Positions 23,945-37,800 are shown, counted from the stretch's first letter. The stretch is DNA of 64,000 bases from Stenopsyche tienmushanensis (GCA_008973525.1 WACJ01000080.1:434001-498000); one strand, 5' to 3'. Translations and numbers: made by a program. The notes: a model not told the origin generated them from the letters alone.

Positions 23945-24165
23945 TTTCCTGAAATGAGGTGACCGAGAAATTATTGAAAGGTGTATGAAGAATGCATGGC
24001 TGGAGCTAAGCAAAGATATCAACACTATCCATTGTTAACGTCAATACAGATTTGGATAATATAAATACGGAGAATATTGAAGAATTATTGCAATTTATGA
24101 TTGGTGAAAGTCCGTCGAACGATCTTAAAGAGAATAACAATAAGTGCATGAATATAACGAAAATT
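23945..24165 (+). mobile_element. probable pogo/jerky-type transposase remnant
   Basis: Two frames give 'NEVTEK', 'IIERCMKNAWLELSKDI' and then 'NINTENIEELL', separated by a frameshift. The composition and the 'CMKNAW' phrase recall the C-terminal part of DDE_1 transposases of the pogo/Tigger type. The similarity is from memory of the family and is weak. Confidence 0.35.
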
Positions 24166-24414
24166 CTATTTCATTTGTCCTCGTTATTTCAGTGATAAGA
24201 GGACCTCGTTTAATGCTGCAACTTATTGAAACATACCCCCGTATTAAGTGGGGGTCATACTGAATGTTTATGTATTTCATTATGTATATATTTGATTAAG
24301 TATTTACACTTTATGTTAATTTTCTTTAACATCGAGATAAATAAAAACGAGATAAGAGTACATGAAATACCTTATGAAAGTGTAACAATTCAGATAATCT
24401 TCATAGTGTCAAAA

Positions 24415-24525
24415 GGTGGCTTTTTTGATGTGGCTTTTCATAGCTACATCTCTTGTAGATTTAAACCCATAACAATTGAGTTATCGACTGCTTAATCGCG
24501 GGACTGCCCACAGGCTAAAAAGGAG
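24415..24525 (-). repeat. tRNA-derived SINE copy
   Basis: On the minus strand it carries a degenerate B box (24458-24467, GGTTTAAATC) and, upstream of it, 'gcagtcgataactcaatt'. It aligns along its length with 54735-54835. It differs at many positions, so it is old. Confidence 0.5.
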
Positions 24526-26730
24526 ACTTAGATGAAAAAAAAATCCATTCGAGTCGATATCTTTATGAAGTGTATTCCTGGATGATGACAAGAAAACAAT
24601 TTAAATGCTCAATATTATTTATTTAATGGCATATCACACAGGTAATAACATACCAATTTGTAACCTGGTCTGGCCTTTCCTCTGATACATTCAAATTTCA
24701 ATCCTAAATATATATTTTCCATTTACATTATTATATCCTCTGGCTTATATTATCTTAGGGATAATAACTAACATAATTATTTTTTTAAATATTGACTGTA
24801 GATTTCATAATTCCTAAATATTGGAAATAGCATCGTATTCACAAAATAGAGTATTTAATTTCGTCATGAACGATTCCATCGTAATAAAATTTATTTATTG
24901 ATTCGATATGTGATTCAAAAAATTCACAAAAGACAAGGTTGTGAATTGAATGAAGTCATTCTAGACATCTTAAAAGAGTATCTGCGGCAGTTTAGTGTTA
25001 TTTGAAATTATTCTTTGATTCTCATACATTTCACATATTATTCACATTTGGTACTCGTATTTTTGAAGACATTTATATTGTAATAGTCATAATATAGCTA
25101 TTTATGCTGAACAAAAGCATTAAAGCTGAAAAATAAAAAACTAAGAATATTATGACCATAAAGTTTCTAAATTTGGAAATAAGAACATAAATGGGCAAAA
25201 TTATTTTTTAAACAATTTGTTATAATTTAAATAAATAATATACATTTTGAAGATGTTTTATTTGTTTACGTTAGTAAAAAAAAAGAAAAATATTTGTATC
25301 ACAGACAGGTATAAAATTAGCAAATTTTATATAAATGTGTTTATTTTATATTAGGATAGGCCGTATAAATAAACGACGAGGTGCTTTTTAGTGTCTTATC
25401 TACTTGCGCAACGCTTAAGAGCTATGAAATGTTGCCATCAAATTATTGCGGATTATTCGTTTCCAAGCCATTATATGTCCAACGCTCTCAGTATTCTATC
25501 ATGTGTGCGCAAGCAAACGATAAGCAAATTTTCAAGAACTATTGAAATTACTGAAAAATAATTTGATTACTGAATACGTACAAATATTTGTTAAAAAACA
25601 ATTCAATTACATCATGATTTTTATATTTCATGCTTACAATTTAAAGATCGTACAAATTATTAAGTATATTTACATAAAGCCAGCCTGTGATAAATACCTT
25701 TGTAAAAAAATATATAATTTCAATTCTTTAGATAGTTTGCAACGTTACAACAAAAACGCAGTGTTTCGATACTTTGAATTTGTATATTTTAATACTGTAA
25801 AAATGCTTCAAAAAATCGAAGCGATATAACAGATAACAAAAGCTATTTTGAAATTCCAAGTGCAAAAAATGGGCTCAAAATAATCAATTTTTAAAATTAT
25901 ATAATATATATAGAGATATACCCCATGTATCAAAAGCATTTTAATAGATTTTACATAGATTTATTTGAATGATAAATAATATTAACTATGCAAAGAGCAC
26001 TGTTATTATGTAGAGCATAATAAGTCTGCAAAAAAAAATTGTACAGAAAAGGAATGTTTAAACATGACTATAGAAATATGTTAAATTTATAACACTTAAA
26101 CGATCATGCTCATCATAATGGTATGATGGACCAGCCAAGACCACTATTTTAGCAGGTTCGATTATAAATCAATTGCTTATAACAATAAAATTATGACGTT
26201 ATATCATCATCATAGTTCAACTACATAAATCCCACTCTTGGATCTGGAGCCTGCAGGACTGATCTTAACATAAATATAAGCCTTAAAATTTCACTAATAG
26301 ATAACACAGGATGTACAGTAAAACCGCACTTAACACCGTTTCGCACGAAATCGCACGCTGTATTGATATTACCCGAAATCTTTGATGAACGATTTTGTTG
26401 CTTTGATGCATGCATTTTCACGATGCGCTAAGTGGGGTATTAACATACTGTACGTATAAAATATAGACTCATTTTTATTTGGCGTAGAATTAGTGCAAAA
26501 TTGTAAAAAATCATATTATGTTAAGATCTTAAACAAAGCAATGTAAAGATCTTAAAATTAAAACGATCACAGATACGTAAGAAAAAATATTTGAAATATC
26601 AAATTCAATTTTATCTACTTAAAACTAGCTCGTTCAATTTTATGAACTCTCCTTGAATTTTGTTACAATCTTTTAAATCAAATCGACGAAATTAAAGTTT
26701 TTTGTATTGTTTTTGTGGCAATATTATATA
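24526..26730. other. intergenic DNA, no gene seen
   Basis: Very AT-rich. Open frames such as 25542-25829 are Lys/Ile/Asn/Tyr-rich and read as translated AT-rich DNA. No repeat ends recognised. Confidence 0.45.
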
Positions 26731-27500
26731 ACGGGAGGCAGCGAAATAATAACGACTGATGGTGAACAACGAATGAAGACCCGTCGTCAATGAAATTTGC
26801 ATAAATCATGCTATACATCTAGTTGCGATTGAAACATTGTACCAGAAAACTTATCAAACAGAAGAAGATTTAGATTATTCCAATGAAGATGAACAAAACA
26901 CTGAAGAAAGTGACTCCGAAAATGATAATTTGGAAAGATAGAACAAGATGGTTCTTTTAACTTATATATACATACATATGTAACACATAAATCTGCACAT
27001 AATTGAGAAAATAAAAGTCTCGAGTTCCGGAACTTGGAAAAAGCCAAAACTTCAGAATCTCTATTGCCGACATTTATAACAATTTTTGAAACCTGTAAAT
27101 AAATATTACATGATTTTTTTATGCTCACGTGACTGAAAATATGCTGTAGCTGCTTATAATAAATATTACACGTACAATATTGCTTAAAAGTTGCAATACT
27201 TCAATCAAGTTTTCGCGCTACAAATTTAGCCACGTCTACTGAAGCCATAGCCACCTTGTTTAAAAACTAAACCATGTTTATTTAACAATAACTATTATAA
27301 ACTATTTGTAGATGAAAAAGCAGCATTGTAGATTTTCATTTAATGCTGGTATGAGCAATTATTCAGATTTCGAAAATTGTTATTAATGACCGTAACGTAG
27401 AAAGCTTGGTAGAAAGTAACTTTCCTGATTTACTTTGTATAAACATTGACTGAAACAAAAATTAGCTTTGTAGTGTAAGATTTTGGCTGCTGCCTCCCGC
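26731..27500. mobile_element. hAT-like element with CGGGAGGCAGC ends
   Basis: The left end reads ACGGGAGGCAGC and the right end, in reverse complement, GCGGGAGGCAGC. The flanks ATTATATA and ATTATGAA agree at 6 of 8 positions, as an old 8-bp target duplication would. Inside, an open stretch at 26825-26941 encodes an acidic tail ('EEDLDYSNEDEQN') ending at TAG, perhaps the end of a transposase. The segment 27140-27380 is shared with the Tc1 relic at 8381-8620. Confidence 0.5.
27140..27380 (+). repeat. diverged repeat of the 8381-8620 segment
   Basis: Shares 'gcaatacttcaatcaagtt', 'gccacgtctactgaagcc' versus 'gtcacgtctatcgaagcc', and 'tttaatgctggtatg' versus 'ttgaatgccagtatg' in the same order and spacing. 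The other copy leads into a Tc1 transposase relic. Confidence 0.6.
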
Positions 27501-27794
27501 ATTATGAATATCTCGCCTTTATAAGCAAATCAGAATTAATTCTTACACAAAAAAAATCAATTTATAATAGGCCAATTACAGATATATACTCAACATAATT
27601 ATTAAGTAAAAATGAGTGCTGAACTGATTTTTTAAATGGTGAATTATATTATTGGAATAATGCATAAACCAAGCATATTAAGTTTAGATTTCCTATCACT
27701 TGATTGAGACAATTTTGTATAAGATGATACATAATTATTCTATAAAATAGCTGCATAATTTTAAGGTAATCAATTTGAATGAATTTATGAGATA

Positions 27795-28043
27795 CAGTGG
27801 TGCCTCGCATAACGAACGCCTCGCACAGCGAACGCTGCACACAGCGAACTTCCTATTCGTTCATTTCATGATTCATACAACGAACTTCGCTTCACACAAC
27901 GAAGTCGCGACGAACGACTTTGGACAGGTTTTTCATGAAACCATTGGCCAAAAAGCGTGCTTTTGCGCGTTTCACATAACGAACTTTTCGCATTACGAAC
28001 TTGCTCCTGGAACGAATCAAGTTCGTTGTGTGAGGCACCACTG
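27795..28043. mobile_element. pogo/Tigger-like MITE with TA duplication
   Basis: 249 bases with ends CAGTGGTGCCTCGCATAACG (left) and CAGTGGTGCCTCACACAACG (right, reverse complement), flanked by TA on both sides. CAGTGGTRCCTCG-type ends are typical of pogo/Tigger elements. The phrase 'acgaac' recurs many times inside both arms. No coding capacity. Confidence 0.8.
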
Positions 28044-29685
28044 TAATTTATATTTAAATCATAGGCGAAATTCAATTGAATCAACGATATAGCAAAAGAT
28101 AAGATCAACACATTATATAGGAAAGTGATATCGTATTATACATAAATTCATTTTAAAAAATCGAAAAATATTTTTGACTTTGGAAATAATATCATAAAAA
28201 TTGGTATCATTGACTAGAAATATTTTTTGTAGTAACCTATACTCATATAAGTTAGGCAATTAAGCTGCAACTTGTATGTGTTATGATGAAACTATAAATA
28301 GCTGCATAATTATTATAAGAATTGTATGGCAATTTTGGGTTGTACACATATTTAAATTAAAAGTTTTAGAATAAATTCGTAGTTTGGTAGAAAAATAAAT
28401 CCTATAGAAAAATTATTATTTTATGACATCAGCCTGTTTTAATCCATATTTGAATAAATAAGCACTTTAAACTATGCATGTACACTATTTAAAAAAAGCA
28501 TATTATTTTACTTCAAACCAGAATGTACAAAATTTATAAAACAAAGATCAAAATGAAATTTAAAAAATATACGTTTACAGCGCTCAATATATTGACTTTT
28601 TTCTGTAGATATATAAAACACGACAGCAGTCTTATGTATTATATCGAAACAATTTTACTCATCCGTTATCAGTTTCTTTTTAATACAAATATTTGGATAA
28701 GTTAGAAATTCGTTTCTACATTATTCGATTCAAAATAACGATAATGCGTAACAGGCATTCGTTCAACACGCTCATAACACACTTATACCATTTATAAAAT
28801 ATTCAATATACACAATCAAAGCACAAGTTAACATCATAAACATGTCTTATAATTTCATTTTAAATTTTTGATATTTGTCTTGTATACAATATATCTTTTT
28901 ATTAATTACCTCCTATGATATGACTAAAAATTAATTTTAAAATATTCGCTAACAATTACATAATACGGCTGATTCTAATGGAATATTTATGTTAGAAATA
29001 AAATGAACTGACTATATTACATCAATAATACAAGGGAAACGAGTTTATTAAATTTCTATTAGAAATAAATATATATTAGTATAAAAAATGAAGGCATTGC
29101 AAAGATTTAATGCTTCAAATAAGTGTAAACTGTATTAAACAACTATATTTTCCTGATTGTTAAGCCACGTAGTATGTAATTCTACTCAAAGCCGTTTTGT
29201 ATTGAGCTTGAATGCTGTAACGTAGGAGATAAACATGGATTCAAAGAATGCGACTTGTGACAGAGCTTCTGTGAGATGTTTTTTTTAGACCTAAGCTAAC
29301 AAAAATAAAGAAGCAACCCACAGTATGAACAATTGGTCGTAAATAATATTTAAATTTCATTTTTCAATGACCTGAATGCTCGTTAAGGATCTTAGCCTCT
29401 TGGTTTTATTGTATTTTTAAAGATAAATATGTGCTAAGCGTATGGATATAAACGGGGAAATATTTACATTTTTCAGTAGCCGAAATTAATTTAAATGTTA
29501 AATGAAAACTATGTGTTTATCGCTGGTCCCTAACCAGTCGAACTTTTGAGAGTCCACTGAAAAAATTAAACCCTTGCAACACAACAATTATACTATTCAT
29601 TAGTAATAATGGCAATAATATTAGAAACGATTTAATCCTTCTCTTCTATAACAAATACAATGCTATATAAATGCAAATTTATAAT
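28044..29685. other. intergenic DNA, no gene seen
   Basis: AT-rich. No exon, RNA gene or repeat ends recognised. Confidence 0.45.
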
Positions 29686-30670
29686 TTAACCCTTTACGGT
29701 CGTTTGTCTACTCTCAGCCATCACAAGTGTGTGAATCTTAACTCTATTTATTCATATATTAGTTCATTAATCTCGCTGAAAGTGTCTAAGCGACCTTGTC
29801 ACAAACCAAAATTACAAAAATAAAGTTACCGAAAGAAGTGTACTGCGAATCTGAAAGTAACGATGAAGAGCTTTATTTTGGCACCTTGAATGGCACCATT
29901 AGCGTAAGAACTTCTAAAACTAAGCTGCTATTGACTGATAAACTTAGTACAAACAGAAAATATATATCAATAAAAAGTAATACTGTTGCTGTCTATTGAT
30001 CAGGTGATATTTTATTATTAGCATGGAAAGATAAGAGAATGATCACCATATTAAGCAGTTACGATAGCTCGGGCACGACAACTATAGAAATAAGGTGCCA
30101 CCGTCAATATTAGCAAACCGAATGTTATTATAAATTACAATATGAATATGGGAGGCATCGACAAAGTTGACCAATTAGCAAGTTCATATTGTTTTATGAG
30201 AAAATCTTGCAAATGGTGGAGAAAGCTTTTTTCTAGGGGATTAGAGATCTGTGCAATAAATAGATGTCAGCTAGAAAAGAAAACAGGACGCCTATGTTAC
30301 ATTTAATGTTTATTTGAAAATTGATCGAACAACTTGTAGGTGATTTTCGTGAAGGTGCATCTTCAAAACCAAAAAGATCATCGACGTAAAGATGAAAGAC
30401 TTAATAGGAAACTGCATATATTACACTACTGTGAATATGTGAAAAGCAAAGATTGCTCTGTATGTTCGAATAGAAAGAACAGGGGCGGAAGACGCCAAAC
30501 TAATTATTTTTGCGATACATGTAGTCGAAAACCAGAACTGCATATTGGAGACTGCTTTCAAATATACTCTTCATAAACTTGCATGGTATGTATCACTGCT
30601 CTTTCAATGGAAATTAATTCCGACCAGTACGACACCCATGTCTAAATTTAATACATCCGCAAAGGGTTAA
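29686..30670 (+). mobile_element. internally deleted piggyBac element
   Basis: TTAA duplications (29686-29689 and 30667-30670) bound a 977-base element with ends CCCTTTACGG and CCCTTTGCGG. The coding remnant runs 29796 to 30576. It holds 'ILLLAWKDKRMITILSSY' after a single in-frame TGA, then in another frame 'YNMNMGGIDKVDQLASSY' and 'KWWRKLFSRGLE' (catalytic-core end). Last comes the zinc-ribbon tail with 'DCSVCSNR', 'FCDTCSRKP' and 'HIGDCF' near 30450-30560. The N-terminal half of a normal piggyBac transposase is missing and there are stops and frameshifts, so it is dead. Confidence 0.88.
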
Positions 30671-31849
30671 ACCATAAAATACATTTTTTTTAAATTTATA
30701 TGACACATTATGTTCGTTTAACGAGGCTTTGTGATAAAAATCTACTTGATATTACCCACACCTTAAGATAAACAGTTTTTGTAATATATATTTTCTGACA
30801 TTAATATTTGATGTCAGAAAATCTATAATAACTTGTAATAAAGATAAAATGTAATTCGCTTTGTTATATAATAATTTATTACAAGTAATCGATTTGGTCT
30901 TTGTAATATTTAAACACTGAGTGTACGAAACTAAATCATTTGTAATAGATCAAAGCAAATTGCATTTCATTTTTATTATAAGCATACATATTTTGTACAA
31001 TTTTATTAAAGAGCTGCCAAAACTAAATATAACCTATACAATAGATGAAGATTTTATTATAGAATGGGTTGAGAAATTTGAAACAACACTAGATAAATGT
31101 TTTTTAGAAAGCTAATAATGTCCTCGATGAGAATTTCCCATTTTTATTTGTTCCTACATTAACTTAAAAGACAGCCATAATGTTAAAATAACTTAACTAA
31201 GAATCCTTTTCAGCAAGAGGTTTCCTGTACACAATACAAATAAGTTCAAGTCTTAAAAATTTCACAGGTACACAATAAATAATTATTTCAACTAATGTTA
31301 AATTAATATCCGTCACTTTTCAGTGGTGCAAAAATATTTCGACATCTTTGCAATTATTATTCCCAACCCGTTTTACTAAATCGAAAAGATCTTTTGAACA
31401 CTTATAGTAACAAAATTACAATGATATAAAAGTAATCTTTCAACTAATATGCTTTTAAAATAATCTCAATTTGACTAAGAGTACAATTTAAACTAAAGAA
31501 AAATAGAGTACTCAAAAACAAAGTATAAACAATTACTTTTTTAAAATATAGCTTTTTCATGTTATAACATACTAATTAACTACTATATACACATTATTTT
31601 TTATTTATAACTTTACCCAGGAATAAAGTAATAAATTACATCCCAATTCGATATAATTTGTTCAAATAAACAAAATTTTATATGCGTTACTTTAAAATAC
31701 GCAACCCTTTATATTGTCAAAAAAGAAAAAAATAACATCTCCAATTTCAAGATATAGCACCGTATTTTTTTTTTTTGTTTATGTTTTTATAATGTGTATC
31801 ATCAAAAGTATTTATTATATATGATATATCGATTATTTTTGGCTCAAGA
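30671..31849. other. intergenic DNA, 3' flank of the sorting nexin gene
   Basis: No gene seen. A reverse-strand AATAAA (TTTATT at 31811-31816) lies about 35 bases past the sorting nexin stop and may be its poly(A) signal. Confidence 0.45.
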
Positions 31850-34800
31850 TTATACATGCTGCTTTAATTCTGGGAAGACTTGCAGTAAAAACAATTCAAA
31901 AAGATCCTGAAATTAAGATAAATTCAAACAATTGTTAAAAACATCAACATTCAATAAGATGTAAAAAATTATCTAAAACTCACATAAAAAAGTTGCTTAT
32001 TCATCATATGATTTTGCAACGTATCAAAAATTTTTTGGGCCCCTCTTTGAGCAGATTGAGTTCCCATAAGACTGTTTAAGACCTCGGGAATGTTATTTAA
32101 GAATTGTGAGCGAGCTAACTCTTTTGCTTCGTCTAAAATAAATTTAATGTATGTATTATTTACATATTTTTGCTCAAACTACAATTAAATAAACACGTCT
32201 TATTAGAATAATCGCATACGTAATTACCTTTTTGCTGTTGTGTACGATTTTCAGCAGGCTTTGCTAAAACACCACCAGGCCACCATGACTTCATAACGAT
32301 ACTAATATAATAATGTAGCATGGGTTCGGAAAACACCCATGTTATCGTGTCTCGAATTTGTCTATTAAAAAATTAACAATTTTTGATAAAATGAAGACAT
32401 TCATAAAAAAATTGAGAATAAAAACCTAATTATTTCCAAGCCTTACCTACTTATTGTTCTGCCATAAGTTATTTGTACGAATGAAATTAATGTTTTTCTT
32501 AACCATTTAAAAACACCTCTCATATCAAAAACTTCCCCCATAAGGGAATAAAGCGGTTCGGCAATCGCGTCTTTACCATCATCAGTACTTGCAGTTTGAA
32601 GTCCGAGTATACCTCTATTACTAGCAGAAACATTTTTTCCACCACTTTCGCCGCTTTCCCCACCGTCGAGATACAATGAAATATCATCGTCTTCGCCAGA
32701 TTCTCTAATCACATGATCGTTTCTTTCATGAGTATTGTGGGGACCACTTTCATTGCTACCACTATAATTTTAAAAATACAAATTAAAATAAATTATACAA
32801 ATAAACAATTATAAATTATTTGAACACATTCAACTTATTATTATACCTCTTAAATAAAGTTGAAAATGAAAATCTTGATTTCTTGGGTGACGGCGTATTG
32901 TGTTTCAAATGTTCTGAGCTTGGACTCAAAAAAGCGTAAATAGCTTCACTTTGGTTTAAGTGTTCATCTTCCAATATAAACTTAAAATGTATATGTATAT
33001 TTTAATAAACGCAATATTAAATATTAAAAAACAATAATATCTATAATGTAGTACCTCTAAGTATTTTTGAATTTGCATTTTAGCTTTATCAAGCGAATTT
33101 TTATCATTTTTACTGAATAAAAACTTGAAGGAATTAGAGGGAAGTTCCAAGTTTTTAACGCCAGCACACAACGGGCGTAACTTTCGATGCAACTCCTTAA
33201 AAAAAACATAAAATAGATGATATTGTAAATTTACAAAATATTAATATTAATTGAAAAAATATTAATTATGCATTATAAAATAATTATACTTGAAAGTTTC
33301 CCAGTGTTCGAAGCAGAACCCAACCAGTAGAAATGCCATCTTTTCCATTAGATTCTCCTTCACAAGACGGTTCATCCATGTGAACAACAAGAACAAATTG
33401 TGGAAGTTGAGAATCTGTTTCAATCTGTAGAATACACAACAAACTTTTAATGAAAATACAAGTTTTTTTATTTTTAAATCGTGTCAAAAATCTAGTTTAC
33501 CTCTGCATTATGCACGGTTGCTCGCCATTTTCCAAGATGTTGAGCCCATGCATGTGCTCGTGCTAAATGAGCTTCAACTCTATGCCTCTCCTCAGTTAAA
33601 GCCGCAACTTCTCTTCGAAGCATTTCCAAAACTTTTGATTCTGGTTTAAGAGACACTTGTAAAGCTTGCAACGCCTTAAAGAAATTAATATTTATATAAA
33701 TTAATCACAAACATAAATAATATCAGGTGTGTGAATAAGTTCCTGCCGGTGTGCCGAGGGGTTCCAATTGAATATTCGATATCCAAATATATTTGCCCTT
33801 TTTTCAATAAAAAATTTGATTGTATGTTGTGAAATCTAATACATAAAAATTAATCTCTCTTTGTTCATATATAATGCACTGCCAATACCATTCATCAGTT
33901 TGCGATAAAGCTTCGTTCACTTATTGCTAAGGATTGTGCGAGTAACATAGGCACAGTCTAATATATAAAAATTAATGTTTGTTTGTCCGTATTTAATGCC
34001 CTTCCATACCGTTCATCCGGTTGCGATAAAACTTTATCATCGTATTGTTTACACTTGCGGGAATAATATAGGCATAGTAAAAATATTGTATGGATGCACG
34101 ATGAACTGCTTAGTTATTTTGGATATATTGTGTATAATATCGAATATAAGTAAAAATTTAGCTCTAATTTCATTTCTTAAACACTAAACAAAATGCGATT
34201 GGATGCTCGTTTTGAACGTTTTAACATAATTAAATACATATAAACATGACTAGTGCAAAATTTTAAAAACTCCAATATACACGTATAAAATGTTTGAATA
34301 TTTTACCAATTTCATATTCCTTATTCGAATAATTGATTTTACGAATGTCTGGAAATTTTAGCCTTAAAATCAGCGTGCCTTATTTCGTTGAAGTGTAAAC
34401 AACGAACATTGCTTGATGAAGATCCATGACAAATACAATCTGAATTTGCATAATCATTATGATTGAACAACAGTTTTGAAACGTCTTAAAGCATTGGGAA
34501 TGATACAAAAGGAAGGCTCTTTGGTGCCTTACGACTTGAAGCTAAAAGATGTGGAAAGGCGTCTTTTCACATGTGAATAGCTGTTTCAACAGCAAAAGAG
34601 AAAAGGTCACATTGTATCATAATGGATACGATACTCCCGAGCATTAAAAATAATGGGTTAGCACCGAAGCCTGTGCCTCATGTTCTGTATTTGGTGAGAT
34701 CAGCTGTACGTAGTGTATTATGAGCTACTCCAACCCAATCAAATCATCACAAAAGATCTCTATGGAAAGTAATTGACGTGTTTGAGCCAAGCATTGAAGG

Positions 34801-37800
34801 AAAAGTGGCCATAATATGCCCAAAGACACGACAAGATTTTGCAGCATGACAAGGCTGCAAGTCGCATCAGCGGTCAAAACCTACTTGGAAATAATAGAAT
34901 GGGAAATTTCACCCCATCCACTGTACACTCCCGACATTGCTCCTTCTAATTACTACTTTTCTAATTGATGGCTCATGATCTGGCTGAGCAGCACTTCATT
35001 TCTTAAGAAGATATCAAAAAATTGGTTGATTCTTGAATAGCCTCAAAAGACAATACTTTAATTGATTTGCTTGCTGCTTATTTTTCACGAAAAACGGCGA
35101 GAACTTATTCACACACCCAATACAATACTTTTTATTGAATATGGATTTATTACCTGAGTTTTATTGTCAAGTCTTTCTTGAAGTTGTTCAAGTTTTTTAC
35201 GGGCATAGCTAGAATGTTCTCCAACATTCAACGTACCAATGGCGCTGTCATTGGATGATACCGAATCCCCTGAGAGTTGCCTTTCTTCTAAGGGTGATTT
35301 TTCAGTGATCTGTGGATCTGAAATGATCATAAAGCAATCTTTACATTATGCATATATTATTTGCAATAAGGACTAAAAATAACTCAGTAAGTAAAATTAC
35401 CTGCATTTTCTTCATCACTAGCTAAAGCTTTAATTAACATCTTATATTGTTCACTCAATAGAAACGATTGATAATACTTGTCCTGTAATGTATTTAATAC
35501 CATTTCCTGAACATTATAAAAGACATCAGGACCTTTATCGCCAAGCAAAAAAGCCTCCATTCGTTTACGAGTTTCCTAAAAATATTCAATTAAAATCATC
35601 ACTTATATAATAAATGTGGCTCAAACTTTACAAAAAAGAAGTATGATAGTTACTTTTTCAACTTTAATTTCAGCACTTGGAGATCGAATATACGTATAAA
35701 ATATTTCGGCACCCAATTGATGCCAATTACTTCTGCGGCTCGATCTTAATTCTTCTACAGCCATCCAATATCCGACAAGACCCTGAGAGCAGAGTGTTTC
35801 AAGGAACATAGAAAGATAACGCCTACCTAATACACTCTCTAATATTGTATTTAACGGCAGCACCTATTAAAATAAAAATATTAGAACCTCAAATTGATAA
35901 ATGATTGATGATTAATTTTAAATAATATACTTTTGTATTATCTGCATCGTGCGTTGGAAATGGACCGTCCCATCCAAGAGCCTTTAGAGAAGCTTCACAT
36001 TGATTCTTAGCATAAGAGAGTTGAGCTATATATCTTTTAAGTTTACGAGCAGCGGCTATTTGTCGGCGCCCGACTCCACTAGGACCCATTCGAGCTCCTA
36101 CTGCTCCGCTGTCAATTCCAACATCAGCTTCTATACCACGTGCACGACTCACGTTTTGCAATGTAGTCGCTTGCATTATTTGCGTTACTATATTATAACT
36201 ATAAATCAAAATTAAATTTATTAGCAAATTAATTTCAAAGATTTAATAATATGTATTTATAATAAACTGACCGAATTTCTTTAAGATTTTCAACGTCATT
36301 GGATGTTTGAATTATCTTAAGAAAACCTTCAAAACTTTCAGCATATTCATGTGTTCTATTGTGAACAACAGCTGCGGCATGTTGCGCTTCCAAATAATTG
36401 ATTATTTTCTGATTGAGATAATCTGGCTCTGTTATCATTTGAACAGCAGGATAAAGTACTGAAAACATTATCAATTTGTATTGTAAAACACAAATTTTAT
36501 TTTGCTAAGAATTTAATAGTAAATATTGTTACTTTTGCAAGTTAGAACTTCTCTTAATAAATGCGTAGCTGGTGCTAGGGAATAACATCTCGGGAGTAAA
36601 AACATTATAAACAATTCGCTTAGTTGTCTAATATAATGCATTTCTGTTTGTGCCGACATTAAATGTGGAGATACGGTAAAAACAGGAGGTTTATTGGTTT
36701 CCGCCCTAAACGAAAGAGAATTCAGTATGAACAATTAAAGTTACACTAATAAATCATACAATATGGGAACATAATATGAACACTGGATTTTGCGCGTACA
36801 GTATGTGAACAACACGCTGTTGATTACATTATTACATATATACGTTTATAAAGTCCCAAAAATATATTTTTAAAAAAATGCATCGAAAAAAAACGCATAA
36901 CTTCGAATTCGGACAAAAAAAAGTTGCACAAAAAGAGATTTCAGTATACATATAATATTTTATACTTACACTGCTGTTTGAGCAAGGCGAATCTTTTCAA
37001 AATGTAGGGTGATTTTTGTAATCATGTCACATGCTATTAGTTTGTCAACATTTATTCTAGAAATTCTCTCATATAGATCTTGTACTGCACCCCATAGATC
37101 TTCCTTAAAGTGTTCTACAACGGTTTCGGGTTTGTATGCATATTCTTTTAACCAAATAAGAAGAAAATCTCTTAAAGCTAACTCTATAAGCTGTTGCAAA
37201 AGTCCATCGACGGTTCTACCAAAAACAACCGGCAAATGAGTTTGCTGGCTAGCCAATGGTTTTGATAGTTTCAATGGTTCATTCTATAAAATAAAATAAA
37301 CGTATTTTCATTCATGAAATCATTATTTTATATATGTAAAAGTCAAGGAGTTTAAACCTACTAATTACTAAATAAATCGTGGAAAAAACAAATTATTTCT
37401 AATTTTATATTTATATTTCAGGGGTTGGCAAACTATGACATGCTGCCTGTTTATAATCCAGGCAGCAAGTCCAACAAAATTATTTTTTTATGATGTGACC
37501 TTTATCAAAAAAAGTTTACCAACCTCGGTTATATACAATATTTAATCAATTGTTAATAAATTATCCAAAAATAATAATAATAAATAAAATAGCACTCACT
37601 CCAATATTATCTCTAAAAGTTTGAAGTTCTTTATCAAGCTTTTCAAACAGGCCTGATGGTGTTTGATGTTGGGATGAAAGATAAATATGTGCCCATATTG
37701 CTGACGCTACACCCAGCACAATAGAAGATACGGTGATCAGTAAAAAGCATGTTATAGACCAAAACCATGGTAAGAAGATTGCAATTAGGAGGATAAATAT

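Noticed and set aside
31969..31984. Stop codon directly after 'NKQLFY' as the end of the sorting nexin
   Set aside because: The bases after TAT are a consensus donor (GTGAGT), and a following 19-codon exon (31906-31850) encodes the expected family C-terminus.
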